DNA from: Pseudopedobacter sp037968815
GTDB taxonomy: Bacteria; Bacteroidota; Bacteroidia; Sphingobacteriales; Sphingobacteriaceae
Assembly (NCBI GenBank): GCA_037968815.1
Contig: JBBKWF010000011.1
Coordinates: forward strand, 434,001 to 498,000
Reading direction: 5' to 3'
DNA length: 64,000 bases
The position numbers were made by a program, and so were the translations under genes. Positions 45,863-52,817 of this stretch are shown here, piece by piece; position 1 is the first letter of the stretch; each line of letters starts with the position of its first letter. Under the pieces are notes generated by a model. That model had not been told where the DNA came from. It searched no databases and saw only the letters and a program-made list of their open reading frames with translations.

Positions 45863-48031
45863 TCAAAGCATTAGATCTTTTTTTACCCTTATATCAGATG
45901 ATGAAGACCCAATAAGTATCCAGAATTTACCAAGTTCATTTATCCACTTCATTTCTTTTTCATCAAAGAAGCTAAAAGCATCGGCATTTAAATCAAACGA
46001 TACTTCTTTTGATTCGCCGCTTTTTAAAAACACTTTCTTAAACCCTTTTAACTCTTTCTCTGGTCGTTTTATCGATGATTTTTCGTCCTTGATGTATAAC
46101 TGAACGGTTTCAAAACCAGCTTTATCACTGTTATTCTTTATGTTTAAACTGATTGTAGAAATCCCATTCACGGTTTGAGTTTTAATTTGCCCGTAACTAA
46201 ACTCACTGTAAGATAAGCCATGACCAAAAGAAAACTGGGGTTTAACTTTATACGTATCAAAGTATCTGTATCCCACATAAATATCATCTTTATAAACAAC
46301 GTTTAGGCTATCTCCTGGATACTCCCCAATTTTATGTGCTGGCGCATCTTCTAAAGTTTTAGGCCACGAAAACGTTAGCTTGCCCGAAGGGTTGATATCG
46401 CCAAATAATATTTCTGCTAAAGCGTTACCGCCTTCTTGCCCTGGGTAACCTAGCTGTAATATGGCTTTTGCTTTTCCCTCCCATTTGGTAATATCCATTG
46501 CACCACCTCCAAATAACACTACAATTGTGTTGGAGTTTGCTTCGATAACGGCGCTTATTAATTCATCTTGTCCAAATGGCATTGTCATATTAGGCTTATC
46601 TACCGCCTCAGCGTCATAAGCGTTATCATCCCAGTCACTGTAATCGTAGCCATGGGTCCATCCACCTGCAACTATAGCAACATCGGCATTTTTTGCTTTT
46701 TCTACCGCTTCTGCAATCATTTTAGCATTAGCCTCTCCGCCTCTAACGATGGTATAACCTGAAGACAATGTTAAATCAACTTTACTGTTTTTTAAGTAGT
46801 TCTGAAGTCCTTTATAAGGTGTAATTTCATGTTTTGGCCTTACTTGAGAGCTACCGCCACCCATAGCTTGATCACGATTTGCGTTTGCACCTATTAGGGC
46901 TATCGACTTTATTTTTTCTTTATTTAAGGGCAATAGGTTATCTCCGTTTTTCAATAGAATAATTCCTTCTTCTGCTACTTTCTTTGCTACAGCCGCGTGT
47001 TGTGAAGTTGAAAGTTCCCCACCTGTACGAGTTTCGCCAATCATGTGTGTTCTGTACATAATGCGAAGAATTCGCCTGACCTTATCATCAATTATTGACT
47101 CCTGTATTTCTCCATCTTTAACCATTTTCAAAGCAGGAGCAGCAAAATAAAAATTCGGAAAGTCTAACGGTGGTTTGCCAATATCCGAGCCCATCTCTAA
47201 ATCTGCACCGTTTAAAAGCGCCTCTTTAGTACTATGTATCGCTCCCCAATCGCTCATCATTACACCATCAAAGCCCCATTCTTTTTTTAAGATATCGTTC
47301 ACTAAATATTTACTATAAGTGCAATACTCGCCCCTAAACCTGTTGTATGCCCCCATTATCGTATTAACATTGGCATCTTGAACTGCAGCTTTAAACCCTG
47401 GCAGATATATTTCTCGTAAAGCTCTCTCGCTCATTTCTACATTTATTCCTTCCCTTCTCGTCTCCTGATTGTTCGCCATAAAATGCTTAACACAGGCTGA
47501 AATCCCTTGATCTTGAACTCCTTTAATATACCCTACAACCATTTTAGAAATTAAATAAGGGTCTTCGCTCATATATTCAAAGTTCCGCCCGTTTAAAGGT
47601 GTCCTCATAATATTGATGCCCGGACCTAGGATAACATCTTTTCCTCTAAACTTTGCTTCGCTGCCTAAAACCGAACCATATTTATACCCTAATTCGGGAT
47701 TCCAGGTGGAGGCCAGTGTAATACCTACTGGCAGATAAGTGGATGAATCCTTTCCGTCATTATCCAAAACCCAATCTCTTCCATGTTCGGGGCGCACCCC
47801 ATGAGGTCCGTCAGACATAGTTAATTCTGGAATACCTAAGCGTGTTACACCACCTGACGTAAAAGGCGAGTTGCCATGTAGCATTCCTATTTTCTCTTCT
47901 AAAGTCATCTGCTTTAGAAGACCATCTATTTTACTTTCTAAAACTTTATCTGTCAGGTTTTGTGCATTCGTTAAGGATACTATAAAAGTCAACGACATTA
48001 ATAAAATACTCTTTAATTGGTTTTTTTTCAT
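45863..48031 (-). CDS. GH3 beta-glucosidase
   Basis: This 722-residue exported enzyme (signal peptide about 1-23) has the three GH3 parts. These are the TIM-like domain (about 35-330), the alpha/beta sandwich (about 345-590; GQDELISAVIEANSNTIVV) and a C-terminal fibronectin-III-like domain (about 640-710). The nucleophile Asp261 lies in GVMMSDWGAIHS; substrate-binding blocks MSDGPHGVR and KHFMANNQE are intact. It should release glucose (or another beta-linked sugar) from oligosaccharides in the periplasm. It is the first gene of PUL2 in the transcription direction and has its own terminator, so its expression is separate from the sigma-fecR group. Confidence 0.93.
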   Translation of the reverse strand: MKKNQLKSILLMSLTFIVSLTNAQNLTDKVLESKIDGLLKQMTLEEKIGMLHGNSPFTSGGVTRLGIPELTMSDGPHGVRPEHGRDWVLDNDGKDSSTYLPVGITLASTWNPELGYKYGSVLGSEAKFRGKDVILGPGINIMRTPLNGRNFEYMSEDPYLISKMVVGYIKGVQDQGISACVKHFMANNQETRREGINVEMSERALREIYLPGFKAAVQDANVNTIMGAYNRFRGEYCTYSKYLVNDILKKEWGFDGVMMSDWGAIHSTKEALLNGADLEMGSDIGKPPLDFPNFYFAAPALKMVKDGEIQESIIDDKVRRILRIMYRTHMIGETRTGGELSTSQHAAVAKKVAEEGIILLKNGDNLLPLNKEKIKSIALIGANANRDQAMGGGSSQVRPKHEITPYKGLQNYLKNSKVDLTLSSGYTIVRGGEANAKMIAEAVEKAKNADVAIVAGGWTHGYDYSDWDDNAYDAEAVDKPNMTMPFGQDELISAVIEANSNTIVVLFGGGAMDITKWEGKAKAILQLGYPGQEGGNALAEILFGDINPSGKLTFSWPKTLEDAPAHKIGEYPGDSLNVVYKDDIYVGYRYFDTYKVKPQFSFGHGLSYSEFSYGQIKTQTVNGISTISLNIKNNSDKAGFETVQLYIKDEKSSIKRPEKELKGFKKVFLKSGESKEVSFDLNADAFSFFDEKEMKWINELGKFWILIGSSSSDIRVKKDLML

Positions 48032-48260
48032 CTTTGATAAGCTTATAAATTGGTTTTACTTGCAATCCTATGAAACAGAGTTATCCGTCATAATATTTCT
48101 CACTAACTTTAATCACAATTAAGAGAGGAAAAATGATACAAATAATTAGCTGTTCGTTTTAGGTTACACAATACATGTACTTTTAAGCATCAAAATCCCT
48201 TAGTCCAAAAAGTAATTATCTGGGAAATGGATTAAAAAAACCTGTAATAAAGTAGAAAAT

Positions 48261-48521
48261 GCTAACATTTGGTTAAGATTCCACATTATTGGTCCTAACC
48301 AAAAAGATGTCCCTATGCGTCAGGAGTTTCAATTGGCAATGCCAGATGGAGAATGGTTAGGTAACGGATCTGGAAACTTATTTAGCTATCAACTGATTTA
48401 TAAGGAGAACTATAAGTTTGCCAGTACAGGTAAATACAACCTAATAGTGGAGCAGAACATGAGGGATAACCCGCTGAAAGCGATTAGTGATGTGGGGATT
48501 TATGTAGAGTTGGCGAAATAG
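48261..48521 (+). pseudogene. gldH: gldH 3' fragment (right copy of the island-flanking repeat)
   Basis: This gldH remnant lacks the first 71 codons, including the lipoprotein signal. From AANIWLRFHI-like sequence to the stop it encodes the same residues as intact gldH (28809-29282) without frameshift. There are eight nucleotide differences in 260 bases, all silent. An internal ATG at 48315 would give 68 residues without export signal, which is unlikely to work as GldH. The stop is TAG rather than TAA. It marks the right edge of the PUL2 block. Confidence 0.9.
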
Positions 48522-48856
48522 GGATTATTGGCTTACTTTTCAGTTTGTCATTTCGACGATTGGAGAAGCGGAGTTCATTGAAAATAAATCTCACAATACT
48601 ATTCTGCGGATATATTTAGAATGCGGAACCTACTTGTGGGATGTTTCACTATCGTTCAACATGACGGGGGGCTTTTAACGATTGGCGGGTTTGAGAAATT
48701 GCGAAATTACTTGCAGAACCTCTGTCGCACCCACAAAACTAAATAAAAAGAAGTGAAGGAAGTAAGGACACTTCCCTCACAGTTTTTTAAATTTGTGGTT
48801 AGCACCGGTAGTAATTTCCATGTTGATTATTGACTCTGGACTGTCTGTTTTTAGTT
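48522..48856. other. Gene-free spacer right of the island, with a dispersed repeat
   Basis: About 335 bases between the gldH fragment and the end of the next gene contain no credible reading frame. The repeat at 48543-48668 occupies the middle. The remaining 190 bases show nothing I can assign. Confidence 0.6.
48543..48668. repeat. Dispersed intergenic hairpin repeat, copy 2
   Basis: The right arm at 48633-48667 (TGTGGGATGTTTCACTATCG continuing to CATGACGG) matches the right arm of the element at 21071-21167 at 33 of 35 positions. The left arm here (GTCATTTCGACGATTGGAG) differs from copy 1. It begins about 20 bases after the gldH fragment, that is, at the island junction. Confidence 0.65.
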
Positions 48857-49417
48857 TCAGAAATCGTCAGAAACTTGGTTATATCTACTGAAATCAAAAA
48901 GGTTGTTAAATGAATTATTAAATAAATACGCATCCTTCTTAAATCTGGATGTAAAATCATTTGTTCCTTTTTTTACAGTTCCGTCTTCTAAAATAAAGCT
49001 TGTTTGATTCATGTTATTACCAGAAAGGTTTAAGGTCGTAAATAAATAAGTGAGGTGATTAATTGTAACTCTATACTTCCCCTCTTTTATATCAATATAA
49101 CCGTTTCCAGCATATTGACCATTGGATATATAGGATGGAATTGACATTAAAGATTTCCCTGAACTTTTATAATCGATTTTGTAATCTTTGAATTTAAAAT
49201 TAATAGTGTTTTCGGTTACACCAACATCATAAAACATCCCGTTTTTATTCATTACGTTCGACACTTCATTTATTTCTATTGACTTTTCATAAACCTTTTG
49301 CCATTGCATTTGTCCATTATTTACCAGAAAATTTTCAGTTTGTCCGAAGGAAAATGTACACGAAAAAATAAACGCTAAAATTATCCCTATGCGTCTTAAA
49401 CTATGTATTGGCCTCAT
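48857..49417 (-). CDS. Secreted protein of unknown function
   Basis: I do not recognise this 186-residue protein. It has a Sec signal peptide (about 1-25, ending SFGQ) and a mature part of about 160 residues with alternating beta-strand character, including GQMQWQKVYEKSIEI and NGYIDIKEGKYRVTI. The pattern of a QW-x-K-V-Y-E start and a YRVTI strand recalls the DUF4468 type of small secreted Bacteroidota proteins, but I cannot confirm this. No lipobox. It lies in the same direction as the next small secreted gene with a gap of 89 bases. Confidence 0.6.
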   Translation of the reverse strand: MRPIHSLRRIGIILAFIFSCTFSFGQTENFLVNNGQMQWQKVYEKSIEINEVSNVMNKNGMFYDVGVTENTINFKFKDYKIDYKSSGKSLMSIPSYISNGQYAGNGYIDIKEGKYRVTINHLTYLFTTLNLSGNNMNQTSFILEDGTVKKGTNDFTSRFKKDAYLFNNSFNNLFDFSRYNQVSDDF

Positions 49418-49506
49418 GTTTTATTTGTTATTTAATGAATTTCGTTTATAGCTATTGATGCTAACTCTAATATTGTGATGGTATCGCAACGAGATAGACA
49501 AAAAAC

Positions 49507-50043
49507 CTAATTAATAGTAACCACCTTTATACTATAACCATCACCAACTTTCTCCTTAGGCTTTGTTGGGTAAAAAACATTTCCTGTTAATATAGCAGCG
49601 GGGAATAAAGAAAAAATCCCTGCGAAAGCAACTGCACCTTGATTTAGCTCCATAGCGTTTGTAGCTAAAGCAGCTCCTCCCCCAATAACTACCCAAGAAC
49701 CAATAAAAGTAAAAAACTCGGCAGATTTAGAAACCCTTTTAAGGGCTACAATATCAGCTAGTGCAAAAGCTTGCTTTTTATCGGTTCTTTTATCAATCTT
49801 TAGCCAAACTTGGTCGGTACCAACAGAGTCAATTCTGCCTCTAAAACCTAAAAGTTCTTGTGGCTTCTTAGATTTTTTAATCGCCAATTTTGTACTCGGG
49901 TAAGATAATCTTACATAATCTCCTTTTTGAATAACTTTTACGGTTGAATCATTAGAGAAGATTAATAGTATGTTCACTTGCGAATGTGCAAAATTTGCAG
50001 TTAAACATATCATTAAAGCAATAACAAGGGACTTTATAAACAT
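49507..50043 (-). CDS. Exported membrane-associated protein of unknown function
   Basis: This 178-residue protein has a signal peptide (about 1-21, ending AHSQ), a basic beta-rich middle (about 25-100; VKVIQKGDYVRLSYP, GFRGRIDSVGTDQVWLKID) and two hydrophobic stretches near 110-160 (FFTFIGSWVVIGGGAAL, AVAFAGIFSLFPAAIL), probably membrane helices. The middle segment could be a small barrel that senses or binds a surface ligand. No family was recognised. It is divergent from rpsP, with the rpsP promoter between them. Confidence 0.6.
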   Translation of the reverse strand: MFIKSLVIALMICLTANFAHSQVNILLIFSNDSTVKVIQKGDYVRLSYPSTKLAIKKSKKPQELLGFRGRIDSVGTDQVWLKIDKRTDKKQAFALADIVALKRVSKSAEFFTFIGSWVVIGGGAALATNAMELNQGAVAFAGIFSLFPAAILTGNVFYPTKPKEKVGDGYSIKVVTIN

Positions 50044-50124
50044 AGAATAAAAGTATTACATTTTTTTTAGCTTCACACACAAAAAAACAATATAATTGGA
50101 TTAGCTTATTAGCATTAAAAAATG

Positions 50125-50132
50125 TACATTTG
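50125..50132 (+). promoter_or_regulatory. Putative rpsP promoter -7 box (TACATTTG)
   Basis: An exact TAnnTTTG match lies 49 bases upstream of the rpsP ATG. A TTGG at 50096 is a possible -33 element, but the spacing of 25 is longer than usual. The leader that follows contains a small hairpin (CCCTTTCGGGAAAAGGG). Confidence 0.55.
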
Positions 50133-50181
50133 CGTCCCTTTCGGGAAAAGGGATATTGCAAAACTTTAATGTATTTAAAAA

Positions 50182-50793
50182 ATGGCAACTAAAATCAGAT
50201 TACAAAGACACGGTAAAAAAGGAAAACCTTTTTACTACATCGTGGTGGCAGATTCAAGATCTCCAAGAGATGGTAAATTTATTGAAAGATTAGGTTCTTA
50301 CAATCCAAATACCAACCCAGCAACAATCGTATTAAACTTCGATAGCGCTGTTAAATGGGTATCAACCGGTGCAACTCCAACTGATACTACAAAAACGATT
50401 CTTTCTAACGAAGGTGTTCTTTACAAAAATCACTTAAACGGTGGTATTACTAAAGGCGCTTTAACTCAAGAACAAGCAGATGCTAAATTTAGTGCTTGGG
50501 TAGAAAGTAAAGAAAGCAAAACTCAAGCTACAAAAGACGGCCTATCTTCTACTAAAGAAGCAGCTAAAAAATTAGCTTTAGAAGCAGAAACTAAGAAAAA
50601 AGAAGCTACTGCAGCAGCAATAGCTATTAAAAACACTCCACCAGTTGAAGAAGTGGTAGAGGAAGAAGTTACTGAAGAAGTAGTAGCTGAGGTTGCAACA
50701 GAAGAAGCAGCTCCAGTAGAAGAAGCAGCTCCGGCAGCAGAAACTGCAACTGAAGAACCAGCAGCAGAAGAAAAAACTCCTTCAGCTGAATAA
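50182..50793 (+). CDS. rpsP: 30S ribosomal protein S16 with long acidic C-terminal tail
   Basis: This 203-residue protein begins with a complete S16 domain (1-80; KIRLQRHGKKGKPFYYIVVA, SPRDGKFIERLGSYNP), about the full length of S16 in many bacteria. Residues 81-150 are Lys/Ala-rich and helical. The final 55 residues are an Ala/Glu/Val-rich low-complexity tail (PVEEVVEEEVTEEVVAEV and similar). Extended S16 tails occur in Bacteroidota. The usual partners rimM and trmD do not follow; a terminator lies directly after the gene. Confidence 0.94.
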   Translation: MATKIRLQRHGKKGKPFYYIVVADSRSPRDGKFIERLGSYNPNTNPATIVLNFDSAVKWVSTGATPTDTTKTILSNEGVLYKNHLNGGITKGALTQEQADAKFSAWVESKESKTQATKDGLSSTKEAAKKLALEAETKKKEATAAAIAIKNTPPVEEVVEEEVTEEVVAEVATEEAAPVEEAAPAAETATEEPAAEEKTPSAE

Positions 50794-50812
50794 CTCTTAA
50801 GTTTTTTTACAC

Positions 50813-50848
50813 AAAAAAGCTCCTTGAGATTTCTCAAGGAGCTTTTTT
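50813..50848. terminator. Bidirectional terminator after rpsP
   Basis: AAAAAAGCTCCTTGAGA and its exact reverse complement with a 2-base loop give a 17-bp stem with T-runs on both sides. It sits between convergent rpsP and the nitroreductase gene. Confidence 0.9.
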
Positions 50849-50862
50849 TATGCTTAAGCTTT

Positions 50863-51495
50863 TTAAATATGAATAAACATATCCTCTTTTGATTTTCTCA
50901 CTTTTACATGATGCTGGTATGCATCTTCCGCATCTCTAAAACCAACCGGTGCAATTGCTACTGCATGTAAGTTTTTAGCGTCTAAGCCTAAAATCTCATT
51001 AAATTTATTGTTATCAAAACCTTCCATTGGGCAAGCGTCAATTTTACTTAAAGCTGCCGTTTCAAGCAATACTCCTAAAGCAATATAAGCTTGTCTGCTG
51101 TTCCAAATATCTAGTTCTACTTCACTTCTTGAACCCACAGTACCCTTCATTACATCAGCATAACCTTTTAAATCTTCAACAGTAACATTACGAGTTTTCG
51201 CTATGTTTTCTATAAAAGTATCTACATGGGTTGCGTTGTAATTCTTTTCTATAGCAAAAACAAAAATATGTGAGGCATCTGTAAGTTGCACCTGACCATA
51301 TGCTGCTACTTTAAGTTGTTCTTTTACCGCTTGGTCTTCAACTACTACAACTTTATAAGGTTGCAAGCCAAAAGAACTTGGTGCTAATTGTACCGCCGTA
51401 AGCAAACCTTCTAATTGGCTATCGCTTAATTTTTTTGTGTTATCAAATAATTTGGTAGCATATCTCCAGTTTAAGGAATCTATAATTTGTTTCAT
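50863..51495 (-). CDS. NAD(P)H-dependent nitroreductase family protein
   Basis: This 210-residue flavoprotein belongs to the FMN-binding nitroreductase superfamily (NfsB-like). Blocks visible are SLNWRYATKLFD near the N-terminus, VQLAPSSFGLQPYKVVVV (FMN contact), RQAYIALGVLLETAALSKID, CPMEGFDNNKFNEILGL and a C-terminal basic VKVRKSKED. It should reduce quinones, nitro compounds or flavins with NAD(P)H; the physiological substrate is unknown. It is a single gene ending at the terminator shared with rpsP; a possible TATTTTTG promoter box lies 14 bases upstream of its start (51509-51516). Confidence 0.92.
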   Translation of the reverse strand: MKQIIDSLNWRYATKLFDNTKKLSDSQLEGLLTAVQLAPSSFGLQPYKVVVVEDQAVKEQLKVAAYGQVQLTDASHIFVFAIEKNYNATHVDTFIENIAKTRNVTVEDLKGYADVMKGTVGSRSEVELDIWNSRQAYIALGVLLETAALSKIDACPMEGFDNNKFNEILGLDAKNLHAVAIAPVGFRDAEDAYQHHVKVRKSKEDMFIHI

Positions 51496-51549
51496 ATTTT
51501 TTTTTCTTCAAAAATAGATGTTTAAACATATATTTTCAATTAAATTAAA

Positions 51550-52644
51550 TTAGATGACTTTTTCTTGATGATTTGAACCTTCAGAACTTAGGGTTGCTCT
51601 AACTTTAGGCAAGGACTCAGGATATTTATCCTGAATAAAATGAATCAAATTTTCACGGATGTAGCACCTTAAATCAAAAGCCTCTGATGAATTATTCGCA
51701 CTCATTAATGCTCTTATTTCTATAACATCAGATTTTGCGTCAGTGAGCTGGATCACATTCACTTTCTTATCCCAAAGTGGGTTTGCTGCTAACAACCTAT
51801 CAAATTCTGTTCTTAAACTATCAATAGGCAGACTATAATCGGCATAAATATATACTGTACCTAGTATCTCGGCACTAATGCGTGTCCAGTTTTGAAAAGG
51901 TTTTTCAATAAAATAATTGATAGGTAAAATCAAACGTCGCTCATCCCAAATATGTATCACAACATAGGTCAAGGTAATCTCTTCTACTTTGCCCCACTCT
52001 CCTTCCACCACTAAAACATCATCAATACGTATGGGTTGGGTAAATGCTATTTGAAAGCCCGCTAATAAATTAGAAAGGGATTTTTGTGCAGCAAAGCCGA
52101 TAATGACTCCACTAATACCTACACCGGTAAGTAAACCAGCACCAATTCTTCTCATCCCATCAAAACTAAACAATACAGCCGCTACGGTTAAAACAACTAC
52201 TAATCCTACCAAAATCTTACGTAGAAACTGTAACTGTGTTCTTATTTTACGTTCTTTTAAATTGTTCTCTTTATTTAGATTATAGGTCGAGATTACAAAA
52301 TCATGAAAGACCTTAACAAGGTTAATTAAAATGTATGCAAAAGAAATAATTAGACTTATCTCAATGATTTTAGAATAAATCACCAATAAACGTGGAGAAA
52401 GAACAATTACTGTTTCGGTAATACTTAAAAATACAAAAGGTAAAAAAATACTGAGGGGTTTACCTAAATGAATAACAAAAGAGCGTACAAATGAGAAATC
52501 ACTTTTACTTTTGTAATATTTAGTAAGCTTTACAATACAATATTTAAGAATAATCCCAGCAAAAATTGCGATAACGATGATGATAACATCAAAAAGCCAG
52601 TTTGGGGTATTCCATAAAGTATTATCTGAAGAAACTTTTATCAT
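51550..52644 (-). CDS. MscS-family mechanosensitive ion channel
   Basis: This 364-residue inner-membrane protein has four hydrophobic segments (about 15-35, 55-77, 92-115 and 138-160) followed by the MscS pore-lining helix and beta domain. The region GAGLLTGVGISGVIIGFAAQ, followed by KSLSNLLAGFQIAFTQPIRI, is the signature of TM3 and the start of the beta domain (DVLVVEGEWGKVEEIT). The family releases solutes on osmotic downshock. It is divergent from otsAB, so an osmoprotectant-synthesis gene and an osmotic release valve share an intergenic region of 173 bases; joint osmotic control is plausible. Confidence 0.92.
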   Translation of the reverse strand: MIKVSSDNTLWNTPNWLFDVIIIVIAIFAGIILKYCIVKLTKYYKSKSDFSFVRSFVIHLGKPLSIFLPFVFLSITETVIVLSPRLLVIYSKIIEISLIISFAYILINLVKVFHDFVISTYNLNKENNLKERKIRTQLQFLRKILVGLVVVLTVAAVLFSFDGMRRIGAGLLTGVGISGVIIGFAAQKSLSNLLAGFQIAFTQPIRIDDVLVVEGEWGKVEEITLTYVVIHIWDERRLILPINYFIEKPFQNWTRISAEILGTVYIYADYSLPIDSLRTEFDRLLAANPLWDKKVNVIQLTDAKSDVIEIRALMSANNSSEAFDLRCYIRENLIHFIQDKYPESLPKVRATLSSEGSNHQEKVI

Positions 52645-52817
52645 AAGGACACATATTTACACTATTTATTACCATTTAATCAAAAAACAAGCCAACTAAT
52701 CGACATTTTTATTTAAAAATATCGATTTTATTAACGAAATTACACTAATAATAGCTTTTTAAACCTTTTTGGTTAAATAATTGCTAATAATACTGAATAA
52801 GTACTATCCATAAAACT

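Larger units (their letters stand above)
29283..48260. other. Candidate PUL-bearing genomic island inserted at gldH
   Basis: This block of about 19 kb holds one complete minus-strand polysaccharide locus and nothing else, bracketed by direct copies of the gldH 3' end. No integrase, transposase, tRNA or conjugation gene is visible, so acquisition by homologous recombination is more likely than by a self-mobile element. An in-place duplication with later rearrangement is the alternative. The flanking repeat is seen directly; the insertion history is inferred. Confidence 0.6.

Noticed and set aside
29467..48031. A full xanthan degradation locus
   Set aside because: GH92, GH3 and GH5 would fit, but no PL8 lyase or GH88 is encoded, and the FAD protein has no lyase features.
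29283..48260. An integrative or conjugative element
   Set aside because: No integrase, relaxase, transposase or tRNA is present. The flanking repeat is 260 bp with eight differences, unlike a short exact att site.
48315..48521. A 68-residue ORF as a functional second GldH
   Set aside because: It lacks the lipoprotein signal and nearly half of the protein. Identity to GldH is explained by the fragment duplication.
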